Origin: Poseidonocella pacifica
GTDB taxonomy: Bacteria > Pseudomonadota > Alphaproteobacteria > Rhodobacterales > Rhodobacteraceae
DNA length: 64,000 nt
Direction: 5' to 3'
NCBI RefSeq assembly: GCF_900111875.1
Contig: NZ_FOJU01000002.1
Span: 620,001 to 684,000 of the forward strand
Part shown: positions 27,573 to 36,699 of the stretch, in pieces
How the letters are laid out: each line of letters starts with the position of its first letter
Numbering within the stretch: the stretch's first letter is position 1
Made by a program: the position numbers and the translations under genes
Notes under the pieces: generated by a model
Database searches by the model: none
Seen by the model: the letters and a program-made list of their open reading frames with translations, nothing else
What the model was told of the DNA's origin: nothing

Positions 27573-27891
27573 GAGAACTCCTAGTTTTTCTTCCTGTTAC
27601 ACGACTCCCCCGCCCCTGACGAGGGCGATAAGTCAGGCAGCCGAGGACACCCCATTAACCGGATGACCGTACGCTGGTTCCCCCAAAGCCGAACGCGAGA
27701 GTAAGACATGTGAAAGCCCTGAGGCGCATTGTGATCCCAACGCGACGAAACAGTCGGATTACAAATAAAAGAGCGGCGGATAAACGTCGCTTTGGCAGAG
27801 CATGCAGGCAACGCGGTCAGGTCAACAGCCTGGCCGCGTTCACATATCCAAAACGCTTGATTTGCCGGGGAAACGGCGCAACTCTCCGAGT
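27573..27891. other. 319-bp intergenic region with a long stem-loop
   Basis: This gap between the divergent NYN and DUF2794 genes has no convincing gene. Its most visible feature is a 12-bp hairpin: AACGCGGTCAGG (27810-27821), loop TCAACAG, CCTGGCCGCGTT (27829-27840), with one G-U type mismatch. It lies 52 nt before the DUF2794 start and has no T-run on either side, so it is not a classical terminator. A short basic open frame crossing it lacks any support. Confidence 0.6.
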
Positions 27892-28230
27892 ATGAACTCG
27901 CTCACCCCCTTTTCGGATCAGAGCGGCGGGGAAAGGGTCTCCTTTCACCGTCAGGAACTGGCCGTGATCCTTTCCCTTTACGGCCGGATGGTCGCGGCGG
28001 GAGAGTGGCGGGATTATGGGATTTCGGCCCTCAGAGAAGTGGCTGTTTTTTCAGTCTTCCGCCGAACCGCCGAACATCCGCTCTACCGGATCGAAAAAAG
28101 GCCGAAGCTGCGAAACCGTCAGGGGCTTTATGCGGTTATCGGAATGGATGGGCAAATCCTGAAGCGTGGCCATGACCTTCGCTCCGTCCTCAAGGTGCTG
28201 GAGCGAAAGTTGATCAGAGTGGTGGAGTAA
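27892..28230 (+). CDS. DUF2794 domain-containing protein
   Basis: A 112-aa protein of the alphaproteobacterial DUF2794 family, recognised by VSFHRQELAVILSLYGRMVAAGEWRDYGIS and HPLYRIEKRPKLRNRQGLYAV. No catalytic motif or membrane segment is seen and no function is known. The start at 27892 gives a normal family length. It precedes pgsA by 42 nt in the same direction and may share transcription with the housekeeping run that follows. Confidence 0.85.
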   Translation: MNSLTPFSDQSGGERVSFHRQELAVILSLYGRMVAAGEWRDYGISALREVAVFSVFRRTAEHPLYRIEKRPKLRNRQGLYAVIGMDGQILKRGHDLRSVLKVLERKLIRVVE

Positions 28231-28272
28231 CGGCCCTTTCGCCCCGCGACGCGCCGGGATAGAACCTCTTTC

Positions 28273-28938
28273 ATGACATTGACCATCCCAAATATGCTTA
28301 CCGTCCTACGGTTGCTCGCGGCCCCCGGCCTCGCCGTGATGTTCCTCTATTTCACGCGCCCCTACGCCGACTGGTTTGCGCTCTTGCTGTTCGTGGGCGC
28401 GGCTGTGACCGACTGGTTCGACGGCTACCTTGCGCGTAGCTGGAAGCAGGAAACAAAACTTGGGGCGATGCTCGACCCCATCGCGGACAAGGCGATGGTT
28501 GTCATCGCACTCATGGTGATCGTGGGCTATTCGTCCATGTCGCCATGGCTCGTGCTGCCCGCCACATTCATTCTCTTCCGAGAGGTTTTTGTCTCCGGTT
28601 TACGAGAGTTTCTGGGGGATACGGCAGGTACGCTCAAGGTGACGAAGCTCGCGAAGTGGAAAACCACCGCACAGATGGTGGCCATTGCGGTGCTCTTTGC
28701 CCAAGGCGTTTTCGAGCATTACCTCGTCATGTCTTCGTGGGGCATGAGCGGCGAGATGATTGAACAGGTCGTGCGCGGGGAGTTTGAGGATACGCAAGGA
28801 TTACGCTGGAAATACACCGGTATGATCTGGTCGGGCCGCGCGGGGCTCTGGCTCTTGTGGATCGCGGCCGGGCTGACGCTGATCACGGGGTGGGATTACT
28901 TCCGAAAGGCGGCGCCATATCTGAGGGGTTCGAAATGA
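28273..28938 (+). CDS. pgsA: CDP-diacylglycerol-glycerol-3-phosphate 3-phosphatidyltransferase
   Basis: A 221-aa inner-membrane enzyme that makes phosphatidylglycerol phosphate. The CDP-alcohol phosphotransferase motif D-x2-DG-x2-AR-x8-G-x3-D-x3-D is complete: DWFDGYLAR, then GAMLDPIADK. Four or more membrane helices and the TIPNMLTVLRLLAAP N terminus match PgsA. It overlaps moaD by 4 nt (ATGA), an arrangement frequently seen in Rhodobacteraceae although the pathways are unrelated. Confidence 0.95.
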   Translation: MTLTIPNMLTVLRLLAAPGLAVMFLYFTRPYADWFALLLFVGAAVTDWFDGYLARSWKQETKLGAMLDPIADKAMVVIALMVIVGYSSMSPWLVLPATFILFREVFVSGLREFLGDTAGTLKVTKLAKWKTTAQMVAIAVLFAQGVFEHYLVMSSWGMSGEMIEQVVRGEFEDTQGLRWKYTGMIWSGRAGLWLLWIAAGLTLITGWDYFRKAAPYLRGSK

Positions 28939-29183
28939 TCGACGTTCTGTATTTTGCATGGGTGCGCGAACGCATCGGCCTCCCGAAGGAGCGGATCGAA
29001 ACCCAAGCCGAAACGGTTGCGGCCTTGGTCGAGGAACTGAAAGGCCGCGAGGCGCGCTATGAGTTGGCATTCGCAGATTCCGATGCCTTGCGCGTCGCGC
29101 TCGATCAGGAACTTTCAGGTTTTGATGCCCCGCTCGCGGGTGTGCGCGAGGTCGCGTTCTTCCCCCCCATGACGGGCGGCTGA
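28935..29183 (+). CDS. moaD: Molybdopterin synthase sulfur carrier subunit MoaD
   Basis: An 82-aa ubiquitin-like protein ending in Gly-Gly (PPMTGG), the C terminus that is thiocarboxylated and donates sulfur to precursor Z. The start at 28935 overlaps the pgsA stop and gives the expected small-subunit length. moaE follows 4 nt later. The molybdopterin made here would serve the formate dehydrogenase encoded further along in this window, among other enzymes. Confidence 0.93.
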   Translation: MIDVLYFAWVRERIGLPKERIETQAETVAALVEELKGREARYELAFADSDALRVALDQELSGFDAPLAGVREVAFFPPMTGG

Positions 29184-29187
29184 CGTC

Positions 29188-29637
29188 ATGCGCATTGTCG
29201 TCCAGGAAGACCGCTTCGACATCGGCGCCGAAACCGCAGCCTTTGCCGCCGGGCGTACCGACATGGGGGCCATCGTCACCTTCACCGGGATCGTGCGGGA
29301 GATCGCAGAGAGCCCGCTGGAGGCAATGGTGATTGAGCACTACCCCGGCATGACGGAGAAGGCGCTGACAGAAATTGCGCAAGAGGCCTCCCGCCGATGG
29401 GCGCTCGGCGATGTTCTGGTGATCCACCGATTTGGCAGATTGGCACCCGGCGAAACGATCATGATGATCGCCACTGCCGCGCCTCATCGCGCCGATGCCT
29501 TTGCCGCGGCCGAGTTCCTGATGGACTATCTCAAATCCCGCGCGCCCTTCTGGAAGAAGGAAATCACCGCAACTGGCGATGGCTGGGTGGCCGCGAAGGA
29601 TGAAGACGAAGCCGCCCTTGACCGCTGGCAAGCTTGA
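29188..29637 (+). CDS. moaE: Molybdopterin synthase catalytic subunit MoaE
   Basis: A 149-aa large subunit of molybdopterin synthase. Recognisable parts are GAIVTFTGIVRE, LEAMVIEHYPGM, VIHRFGRLAPGE, and the C-terminal active-site region APFWKKE with the catalytic lysines. It pairs with moaD 4 nt upstream to form the heterotetramer. Length is typical. Confidence 0.95.
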   Translation: MRIVVQEDRFDIGAETAAFAAGRTDMGAIVTFTGIVREIAESPLEAMVIEHYPGMTEKALTEIAQEASRRWALGDVLVIHRFGRLAPGETIMMIATAAPHRADAFAAAEFLMDYLKSRAPFWKKEITATGDGWVAAKDEDEAALDRWQA

Positions 29638-29697
29638 CTCCGTCCCCCGCCCCCCTCATGTAGCGCGGGACTGAAAATCCTCTGAAAGCCCCCGTTC

Positions 29698-30534
29698 ATG
29701 GCCGAAAAGACCAGCGCCCTCCACAGCGTGCTCGAGACTATCAAGACCATTGTCTACGCGCTTCTGATCGCAGGCATCTTTCGCACGCTGTTCTTTCAGC
29801 CGTTCTGGATTCCCTCCGGCTCGATGAAAGATACGCTGCTGATTGGCGACTTTCTCTTCGTGAACAAGATGGCCTACGGATATTCCTACGCCTCCTGCCC
29901 CTCCATCGTCATTCCCCGTTTCGGCGTGGACGTCGGTTCCGACGATTTCTGTGGCTGGGCCAAGGGGTCGGACAAGCGGCTCTTCGGATCCACGCCTGAG
30001 CGCGGGGATGTTGTTGTCTTTCAACACCCCACATCAGGGCGCGATTTCATCAAGCGCCTTATCGGCCTTCCCGGCGACCGCATCCAGATGAAGGATGGCG
30101 TGCTGCATATCAATGAAGAACCCGTCCAACTTCGGGACGCCGGCATCTTCCGCGAGACCTACGAGCAGCAAGGGCCCCAGGGCCTCCGGCCTCGGTGTGA
30201 AAACGGCGCGGTCGGTGAGGGTGGGACGTGTCTCAAGAGCCGCCTCATCGAAACGCTGCCGGGCGGAACAGAGCACGCAATCCTCAACATCACCACGCAG
30301 AGCAGCGACAACACCCGCGTCTACACCGTTCCTGAGGGGCAGTTCTTCTTCATGGGGGACAACCGCGACAATTCCACCGATAGCCGCGTTCCACAAAACC
30401 TCGGCGGCGTCGGCTTCGTGCCCCTTGAAAACATCGTGGGCCGAGCCGATCGGATCATGTTCTCCTCGGCGGGACGGTCGATGCTCTATTTCTGGACGTG
30501 GCGGGCAGATCGCTTTTTCAAGGGAATCGAGTGA
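29698..30534 (+). CDS. lepB: Signal peptidase I
   Basis: A 278-aa membrane-bound serine protease that removes Sec signal peptides. One N-terminal helix (about 15-33) precedes the catalytic Ser42 in PSGSMKDTL; the Lys general base is Lys119 in [13 protein letters not shown], and the box-E motif [12 protein letters not shown] is near residue 220. The start lacks a strong SD. It overlaps rnc by 4 nt (GTGA), the common lepB-rnc-era-recO order. Confidence 0.96.
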   Translation: MAEKTSALHSVLETIKTIVYALLIAGIFRTLFFQPFWIPSGSMKDTLLIGDFLFVNKMAYGYSYASCPSIVIPRFGVDVGSDDFCGWAKGSDKRLFGSTPERGDVVVFQHPTSGRDFIKRLIGLPGDRIQMKDGVLHINEEPVQLRDAGIFRETYEQQGPQGLRPRCENGAVGEGGTCLKSRLIETLPGGTEHAILNITTQSSDNTRVYTVPEGQFFFMGDNRDNSTDSRVPQNLGGVGFVPLENIVGRADRIMFSSAGRSMLYFWTWRADRFFKGIE

Positions 30535-31220
30535 AGCTTTCGGCAGAAATGACGGAGTTTTCGGAACGCATCGGTCATGAGTTCACCGATGGCGATCTGC
30601 TGCGCCGTGCTCTGACGCATAGTTCCATGGCGACGGCCAACCGCGAGGACAATCAGCGCCTTGAATTCCTCGGGGATCGTGTTCTGGGGCTGGTGATGTC
30701 CGAAGCGCTGCTGGCTGCCGATCGTGACGCCGCCGAGGGGCTTCTTGCTCCGCGCTTCAACGCCCTCGTCCGCAAGGAAGCCTGTGCCGAAGTCGCCCGG
30801 CAGATCGAACTGGGTGCCGTTCTGAAGCTGGGACGCTCCGAAATGTTGTCCGGTGGCCGCCGCAAGGAAGCACTGCTTGGCGATGCGATGGAGGCGGTGA
30901 TCGCCGCCGTTTATCTCGATGGCGGGTTCGAGGTTGCCAAGGCGATGATCCTGCGTCTTTGGGGAGATCGCATCAAGAATGTGGACAGCGATGCCCGCGA
31001 TCCCAAGACCGCGTTGCAGGAATGGGCGCAGGCGCGCAAGTTTTCACCACCCCGCTACGTCGAGGTTGGGCGGACCGGCCCTGACCATGCTCCGGAATTC
31101 ACCATCGCCGCCGAACTCGACAACGGCAGCAGACAAGTGGCCACGGCCCGCTCCAAGCGTCTCGCCGAGCAGGCCGCCGCCAAAGTCCTCCTCGCGCGCA
31201 TCGAGGCCGGGGAAATCTGA
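30531..31220 (+). CDS. rnc: Ribonuclease III
   Basis: A 229-aa double-strand RNA endonuclease. The signature [15 protein letters not shown] holds the catalytic acidic residues, with the later [19 protein letters not shown] supplying the second metal site; the C-terminal dsRNA-binding domain starts at about 155 ([11 protein letters not shown]) and ends with [14 protein letters not shown]. The GTG at 30531 is preferred because AAGGGA lies 8 nt upstream and it overlaps lepB; an ATG at 30549 is an alternative with no good ribosome site. Confidence 0.94.
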   Translation: MKLSAEMTEFSERIGHEFTDGDLLRRALTHSSMATANREDNQRLEFLGDRVLGLVMSEALLAADRDAAEGLLAPRFNALVRKEACAEVARQIELGAVLKLGRSEMLSGGRRKEALLGDAMEAVIAAVYLDGGFEVAKAMILRLWGDRIKNVDSDARDPKTALQEWAQARKFSPPRYVEVGRTGPDHAPEFTIAAELDNGSRQVATARSKRLAEQAAAKVLLARIEAGEI

Positions 31221-31283
31221 TTCAACTGGCCCCACGGGGCGGAATCGGCTAGAGACGCAACCTTGCAGAACGGATGGCCGGAT

Positions 31284-32192
31284 ATGAGCACACGCGCAGG
31301 TTTCATTGCCCTTATCGGGGAGCCCAATGCGGGCAAATCGACGCTCCTCAATCGCATGGTGGGGGCCAAGGTTTCTATCGTGACGCACAAGGTGCAGACG
31401 ACACGCACGCGCATTCGCGGCGTGGCGATGGCGGGACAGAGCCAACTTGTCTTTGTCGATACTCCGGGGCTCTTCAAACCGCGCCGCAGACTCGACCGCG
31501 CCATGGTCGCCGCCGCTTGGGGCGGCGCGACGGATGCAGACGTGATCGTTCTGCTGATCGAAGCGCACCGTGGATTGACCGAAGGCGTCGGACGCATCCT
31601 GGAGAGCCTCGGCGAAGTGGCTCAGGGCCGCAAGGTCGCATTGGCCATCAACAAGATCGACCGGGTCAAGAGCGAGCGGCTTCTCAGCCTGACGCAGGAC
31701 GTGAATGCGCGGTTCAGCTTTCTCCGGACCTTTATGATTTCCGCCGAAAAGGGCCACGGCGTAGAGGATCTGCGCACATGGCTCGCCGGCGAAGTGCCTG
31801 AGAGCCCGTGGCTCTACCCCGAGGATCAGATCGCCGACCTGCCGATGCGCATGATCGCCGCAGAGACCACGCGTGAGAAACTGACCCTGCGCCTGCATCA
31901 GGAAATTCCCTATCAACTCACCGTCGAAACCGAGAGCTGGGAAGAGCGTGAGGACGGCAGCGCCCGGATCGACCAGATCATCTATGTGGCGCGCGATGGC
32001 CACAAGGGCATCGTCCTTGGCAACAAGGGCGAGACGATCAAGGCCGTGAGCAAGGCCGCGCGCGAAGACCTCGAAGAGTTTCTCGGCCGTCGCGTGCATC
32101 TTTTCTGTCAGGTCAAGGTTCGGGAGAAGTGGCTGGATGAGGCCGAACGCTACGAACAGATGGGCTTGGATTTCCGCGACGGGAACGCCTGA
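31284..32192 (+). CDS. era: GTPase Era
   Basis: A 302-aa GTPase that assists 16S rRNA/30S maturation. G1 is GEPNAGKST, G3 is DTPG and G4 is NKID. The C-terminal KH domain carries GHKGIVLGNKGETIK. The ATG at 31284 is preferred over an in-frame TTG at 31263. It follows rnc by 63 nt and continues into DUF1491 and recO. Confidence 0.95.
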   Translation: MSTRAGFIALIGEPNAGKSTLLNRMVGAKVSIVTHKVQTTRTRIRGVAMAGQSQLVFVDTPGLFKPRRRLDRAMVAAAWGGATDADVIVLLIEAHRGLTEGVGRILESLGEVAQGRKVALAINKIDRVKSERLLSLTQDVNARFSFLRTFMISAEKGHGVEDLRTWLAGEVPESPWLYPEDQIADLPMRMIAAETTREKLTLRLHQEIPYQLTVETESWEEREDGSARIDQIIYVARDGHKGIVLGNKGETIKAVSKAAREDLEEFLGRRVHLFCQVKVREKWLDEAERYEQMGLDFRDGNA

Positions 32193-32195
32193 CCC

Positions 32196-32525
32196 GTGCG
32201 GTTGACGTCCCGGTTCTGGGTGGATGCCTATCTCGCGCGGCTGCGCTTTTCCGATATCCCCGCCTATGTTGTCGCTCATGGCGACGATACCGCAGGGGCC
32301 GTACTCGTGAAACTCAGCACTCTCGATGGATCCGCCCGCGTCTTCCAACGCTCATTCGACCTCATGAGCGGCGAGCGGAACTGGATCGTGCTCAGCGAAG
32401 GGGCTGAGAGAGAGGTCGACCAGATGATCGCGCGGCAAAGAGGCTATGACCCCGATCTATGGGTGATAGAGGTCGAGGATCGTGCGGGCCGCCACCTTTT
32501 GGACGAAGAAGGGCTTTCCACCTAA
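32196..32525 (+). CDS. DUF1491 family protein
   Basis: A 109-aa protein starting with GTG 3 nt after the era stop. It matches the small alphaproteobacterial DUF1491 family, recognisable by RFWVDAYLARL near the N terminus and the WVIEVEDRAGRHLLDEE close. No membrane segment or catalytic motif is seen. Its fixed place between era and recO is common in Rhodobacteraceae; function is unknown. Confidence 0.82.
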   Translation: MRLTSRFWVDAYLARLRFSDIPAYVVAHGDDTAGAVLVKLSTLDGSARVFQRSFDLMSGERNWIVLSEGAEREVDQMIARQRGYDPDLWVIEVEDRAGRHLLDEEGLST

Positions 32526-32641
32526 ATACGGGATGACGTTCGTTCCGGGGGGAGAGGCCACGGTAAATTGACGCCCCGCGCCCCTTTGCTCCCTACCCCG
32601 TTGTAGCTTGCATGGCGCGTCAATCACGGGATACTGCGCCT

Positions 32642-33370
32642 ATGATCGAATGGCGTGATCAGGGTATTCTTCTCGGGACGCGGCGCCATGGCGAGACCTC
32701 CGCGATTATTGAGGTACTCACCGAAACGCGAGGGCTGCATGCCGGTATCGTGCGCGGTGGCGCTGGTCGGCGAATGGCCCCCGTGCTGCAACCCGGCGCG
32801 CAAATCGACCTGTCTTGGAAGGCTCGTCTTGAGGACCATCTTGGCACTTTTTCTGTAGAGCCAGTGCGAAGCCGGACCTCCGTTTTGTCTGACCGGCTGC
32901 TGCTGGCCGGCATGGCCTCGGTTCTTTCGCTCCTGCGGTTTTCCCTCCCCGAGCGGGAGGCGCATCCCGCGCTTTACCATGGCTCAACCCGCCTCCTTGA
33001 TCTGTTCCAACACCCGGATCTCTGGCCGCTTGGCTATTTGCGGTGGGAGATGGATTTGCTTGATGATCTGGGCTTTGGCCTCGACCTATCGGCCTGCGCC
33101 GTTTTGGGGACCAATGAGCCGCTCTCCTATGTCTCCCCCCGCACTGGCCGGGCGGTTTCCGCGCTTGGGGCGGGCGATTGGGCGGACCGCCTCCTCCCCC
33201 TGCCCGATGCGCTCCTTGGGCGGGGCACAGGTGATACGCAGGAAGTTCTCGCGGGGCTTCGGGTCACGGGGCATTTCCTCACCCATCACCTCGCGGCGGG
33301 AATGGTGCAAAAACCCCTGCCAGAAGCCCGCGCTCGGTTCATAGACCGACTGGAGGCAAAAGGCGGCTAG
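32642..33370 (+). CDS. recO: DNA repair protein RecO
   Basis: A 242-aa recombination mediator that helps load RecA at gaps. It shows the N-terminal OB fold ([45 protein letters not shown]) and the C-terminal helical domain with [34 protein letters not shown]. The zinc cysteines found in some RecO proteins are not preserved (only one Cys in this area). A beta-barrel remnant frame begins right at its 3' end. Confidence 0.93.
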   Translation: MIEWRDQGILLGTRRHGETSAIIEVLTETRGLHAGIVRGGAGRRMAPVLQPGAQIDLSWKARLEDHLGTFSVEPVRSRTSVLSDRLLLAGMASVLSLLRFSLPEREAHPALYHGSTRLLDLFQHPDLWPLGYLRWEMDLLDDLGFGLDLSACAVLGTNEPLSYVSPRTGRAVSALGAGDWADRLLPLPDALLGRGTGDTQEVLAGLRVTGHFLTHHLAAGMVQKPLPEARARFIDRLEAKGG

Positions 33371-33405
33371 CGGCGCCAAGGCTCGGAGCCGGCGCACGCT
33401 GGATT

Positions 33406-33858
33406 GTGGCACATCGGGTGTCCTACGAGGCGAACGACGAGGAGTTCGAAACCGATCGGTACATGATGGGTCTGGGCCTGAGCGGTTCGGTCGATCATGC
33501 GATCGGCACATTTGAGCCTCGTATCCGCATTGACGCCGCACGGGAGGAATTCCCGGACGACATCGCGGGCCTTACGGGTGGGCGGTTTGAACAGATCGTT
33601 GCATCGGCCGGCGGACGCTTCGATTGGAACACCGGTATTCTCGACACCGGGCTGACACCTTTCGCCTCACTCGACATCGAAATGTCGCGGTCCGAAGACA
33701 CGGATGGAGAGACAGACAGCTTTGCGTCCCCCCGCATCGGCTTTGGTCTGAGCGGATCCTTGAAGGGCGGCTATCTGCACTCCTCCATCGACGTTGGCCG
33801 CGTAGGCTCCGACGTTTATGACGCGGGCCTTGAACTGAGCTACGAGTTCAAGTTCTAA
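33406..33858 (+). pseudogene. Remnant of an outer-membrane beta-barrel (autotransporter-like C terminus)
   Basis: A 150-codon open frame whose product alternates polar and apolar residues as in membrane beta-strands and ends in AGLELSYEFKF, a terminal-Phe beta-signal. There is no signal peptide, no SD and no convincing start; the frame stays open upstream into the 3' end of recO. This fits the last third of an autotransporter or porin barrel whose 5' part was lost by a deletion ending at recO. It could instead be a short expressed gene from the GTG at 33406, but an exported barrel without signal peptide is unlikely. Confidence 0.55.
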
Positions 33859-33864
33859 GAACTA

Positions 33865-33890
33865 TCGGGGCGGGTGATCGCCCGCCCCGA
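33865..33890. terminator. GC-rich hairpin between convergent genes
   Basis: A 10-bp perfect stem, TCGGGGCGGG (33865-33874) with CCCGCCCCGA (33881-33890) and loop TGATCG. It lies between the beta-barrel remnant (plus) and the mcd stop (minus). There is no T-run on either side, so it would be an untypical bidirectional terminator. Confidence 0.5.
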
Positions 33891-33897
33891 CACTACG

Positions 33898-35559
33898 TTA
33901 CCCGAGCAAGCGCCGCGCGATGACTTGCGCCTGAATTTCCGCAGCGCCTTCGAATATGTTCAGAATACGCGCATCGCAGAGAATTCTCGAAATACGGTAT
34001 TCGAGCGCAAATCCATTCCCTCCATGAATCTGAAGCCCGTTGTCGGCGGCGGCCCATGCGACCCGCGCGCCCAGCAATTTGGCCATCCCCGCCTCAAGAT
34101 CACAGCGCTGACCGTGATCCTTCTCCCATGCGGAGAAGTACGTAAGCTGGCGCGCGATCATGATCTCCACCGCCATCATGGCCAGCTTTCCCGACACGCG
34201 CGGGAAGGCGATCAGGCTCTTTCCGAATTGTTTGCGGTCCTGAGCGTATTGCAGCGACACATCGAGCGCGGATTGCGCGACGCCGATTGCCCGGGCCGCC
34301 GTCTGAATCCGGGCGCTCTCGAATGTCTCCATGAGTTGCTTGAAACCGCGCCCTTCCTCGCCACCAAGCAGGTTTTCGCCCTTCACCTGGAAGTTGTCGA
34401 AGGCAAGCTCGTATTCCTTCATGCCACGATAGCCGAGCACCTCGATTTCGCCGCCGGTCATCCCTTCGGTTGGAAAGGGATCATCGTCGGTACCGGGGGT
34501 CTTTTCCGCGAGGAACATCGACAGGCCCCGGTGATCGGTACTGCCCGGATCGGTACGCGCCAACAAGGTCATGACATGAGTGCGGGCGGCATGGGTGATC
34601 CAGGTCTTGTTGCCGGTAACGCGGTAATCCTTGCCCTCCTTGACCGCCCGCGTGCGCAAACTGCCCAGATCAGAGCCGGTATTGGGTTCGGTAAAGACCG
34701 CGGTGGGCAGGATTTCGGCGGACGCAATCCGGGGAAGCCACTGGGCCTTCTGCGCATCAGTTCCGCCGCACAGGATAAGCTCGGCGGCGATTTCCGACCG
34801 GGTTCCAAGAGAGCCGACACCGATATAGCCGCGCGACAATTCCTCTGACACGACACACATGGAGGCCTTCGAGAGACCAAGACCGCCGTGCTCCTCGGGA
34901 ATGGTGAGGCCAAAGACGCCCATTTCAGCCAACTCATCGATGATCTCCATCGGGATGAGTTCGTCCTTGAGATGCCAATCATGCGCATGAGGGTCGATCC
35001 GATCCAGCGTATAGCGCCGGAATTGCTCGCGGATCATTTCCAGTTCATCGTCGAGCCCGGTCGCACCGGGGGTGATCTCGGCCCCGCGTTCCACGAGCAG
35101 TTCGGCAAGACGGGTACGGGCGGACTGGGTATTGCCCCGCGCGATCAACTCCCCCGCAACCGACGCGCGCAGATCGTCCGACGACAGGCCAAGGTCGGAG
35201 AGGCGAAAGATCTCTCCTTGGTTCATCGGGATGCCACCGACGATCTGGGCCAGATATTCACCGAAGCCGATCTGAAGCAGAAGTTGCTCCAACTCCGACA
35301 AACGCCCTTGCTCGGTGAGCCGCTCCCCCCAAGCATGCATCTGCCGCAGCGCCTCCACATAGGTCGCAAGCCAAGCGAGGCCGTGCGCGGCGCTTTGGTT
35401 CTGTTCCAGCAACGCGCCAGAGACGCGATCCCCCTCGGACACGGTGGATCGCAACGCGTTCTTGGCTTTCTCCAACAGGGCCTCCACCGGCGAAAGCGCC
35501 GCCCCTGCCCGTTCAAGCAAACCCTCCAGGATCACACCGCTCGTCATCGCACCATCCAT
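33898..35559 (-). CDS. mcd: Probable (2S)-methylsuccinyl-CoA dehydrogenase
   Basis: A 553-aa FAD-dependent acyl-CoA dehydrogenase, about 160 residues longer than ordinary members because of a helical N-terminal extension (about 1-150). The core contains TEPNTGSDLGSLRT and KTWITHAARTHVM for FAD/substrate, SARIQTAARAIGVAQSALD, and the catalytic Glu in NIFEGAAEIQAQ. Length and extension fit Mcd of the ethylmalonyl-CoA pathway, which oxidises methylsuccinyl-CoA to mesaconyl-CoA during acetyl-CoA assimilation. No other pathway gene (ccr, ecm, mch) is present here, as is usual for scattered pathway genes in Rhodobacteraceae. A different long acyl-CoA dehydrogenase remains possible. Confidence 0.8.
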   Translation of the reverse strand: MDGAMTSGVILEGLLERAGAALSPVEALLEKAKNALRSTVSEGDRVSGALLEQNQSAAHGLAWLATYVEALRQMHAWGERLTEQGRLSELEQLLLQIGFGEYLAQIVGGIPMNQGEIFRLSDLGLSSDDLRASVAGELIARGNTQSARTRLAELLVERGAEITPGATGLDDELEMIREQFRRYTLDRIDPHAHDWHLKDELIPMEIIDELAEMGVFGLTIPEEHGGLGLSKASMCVVSEELSRGYIGVGSLGTRSEIAAELILCGGTDAQKAQWLPRIASAEILPTAVFTEPNTGSDLGSLRTRAVKEGKDYRVTGNKTWITHAARTHVMTLLARTDPGSTDHRGLSMFLAEKTPGTDDDPFPTEGMTGGEIEVLGYRGMKEYELAFDNFQVKGENLLGGEEGRGFKQLMETFESARIQTAARAIGVAQSALDVSLQYAQDRKQFGKSLIAFPRVSGKLAMMAVEIMIARQLTYFSAWEKDHGQRCDLEAGMAKLLGARVAWAAADNGLQIHGGNGFALEYRISRILCDARILNIFEGAAEIQAQVIARRLLG

Positions 35560-35609
35560 CGCACATACCTCCTGCCGCTAGCTTCAAATAACTCCTTCGC
35601 ACCTGCAGC

Positions 35610-35653
35610 GCAATATAAATACCCTATGACAGGGTTTTATTGCCTTTTATTGC
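35610..35653. promoter_or_regulatory. TTTTATTGC repeats upstream of mcd
   Basis: Two direct copies of TTTTATTGC (35635-35643 and 35645-35653) lie exactly 10 bp apart, and an opposed GCAATA (35610-35615) and the inverted pair ACCCT (35621-35625)/AGGGT (35631-35635) sit between them and mcd. One helical turn between copies fits a regulator bound on one face of the DNA. The site lies in the 142-bp divergent region of mcd and the TSUP gene and could serve either. Confidence 0.35.
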
Positions 35654-35701
35654 TACGCCGGATCGTATCGACACGCCCTCAGATTGCTGGAATAAGGGGC
35701 C

Positions 35702-36466
35702 ATGGTCATTCTCTCCGATCCAACATTAGTGTTTGTAGCCTTCGCAGTAGGGCTTTTCGCCGGTGTCATCAAAGGGCTCGTAGGCTTTGCGATGCCCATG
35801 ATCCTGATATCGGGCCTGTCCACGTTTCTTGAACCGGATATTGCGCTTGCAGCGTTGATCGTCCCGACGCTTGTGACGAACTGGATGCAAGCACTGCGCC
35901 AAGGTGTGGGTGAGGCGTTGGCCTCGGTGAAGCGGTTCCGGATCTTTCTGATTGCCGGGCTGATCATGCTGCTGACCTCGGCCCAACTGTTCCGGGTCCT
36001 GCCCGCAGAGACCATCTTGCTGTTCATCGGGGTGCCGATCACCGCCTTCGCGGCGATACAGCTTTTGGGTTATGAATTGCGCCTGCCCCGCGGCCCATCA
36101 AAGAAGATCGAAGTCATCGTGGGCGGCTTCGCTGGTTTCATCGGCGGCGTCTCCGGGGTATGGGGCCCGCCGACGGTTGCCTATCTCAACGCGATCGACA
36201 CCGAAAAGCGCGAACACCTTCGGGTGCAGGGCGTGATTTATGGGCTGGGGGCGGTGGCGCTTCTGCTGGCCCACCTCGGGTCGGGCGTTCTCAACCGCCA
36301 AACTTGGCCGCTGTCGTTGCTGATGGTCATTCCAGCAGTGGGCGGCACGCTGATCGGACTGCGCTTGCAGGACAGAATCGACCAGCGCGCCTTCCGTAAG
36401 GCCACCCTCATTGTCCTGCTGTTTGCCGGGCTTAACCTGATACGGCGCGCAACTTTTAACGGCTAG
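35702..36466 (+). CDS. TSUP family transporter (TauE/SafE type)
   Basis: A 254-aa membrane protein with about eight helices in two repeats. The duplicated family motifs are visible: FAVGLFAGVIKGLVGFAMPMIL near the N terminus and GFAGFIGGVSGVWGPPTVAYL in the second half. Members export sulfite, sulfonates or other small organosulfur anions and some move organic acids; no neighbouring gene indicates the substrate. Confidence 0.88.
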   Translation: MVILSDPTLVFVAFAVGLFAGVIKGLVGFAMPMILISGLSTFLEPDIALAALIVPTLVTNWMQALRQGVGEALASVKRFRIFLIAGLIMLLTSAQLFRVLPAETILLFIGVPITAFAAIQLLGYELRLPRGPSKKIEVIVGGFAGFIGGVSGVWGPPTVAYLNAIDTEKREHLRVQGVIYGLGAVALLLAHLGSGVLNRQTWPLSLLMVIPAVGGTLIGLRLQDRIDQRAFRKATLIVLLFAGLNLIRRATFNG

Positions 36467-36478
36467 TTACCAAACGGA

Positions 36479-36494
36479 CGGGGCCTCAGCCCCG
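36479..36494 (+). terminator. Small hairpin after the TSUP gene
   Basis: CGGGGC (36479-36484), loop CTCA, GCCCCG (36489-36494), 13 nt after the stop codon. The stem is only 6 bp and there is no T-run, so terminator function is tentative. Confidence 0.4.
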
Positions 36495-36699
36495 CTTCGA
36501 TACCGTTGAAGCCGGCCCAAGGGCCGATCATTTCGGAATTAAGCGTCTCAAAACAGGGCCAATTTATGGCGTCTGTTTGCCGGTTTTCGACATAGTTCCA
36601 ACAATTCTTACTATTCACTCAATCAAAAGGACTCACATCTAACGTCCTCTCGCATGTGTAGTGAGCGGCGGTTCTCCGTCGGAATGGAAGGAAACACTT

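Noticed and set aside
27710-27895. Short Arg/Lys-rich open frame in the NYN-DUF2794 gap
   Set aside because: No ribosome site, no family resemblance, and it crosses the long stem-loop; chance is the simplest explanation.
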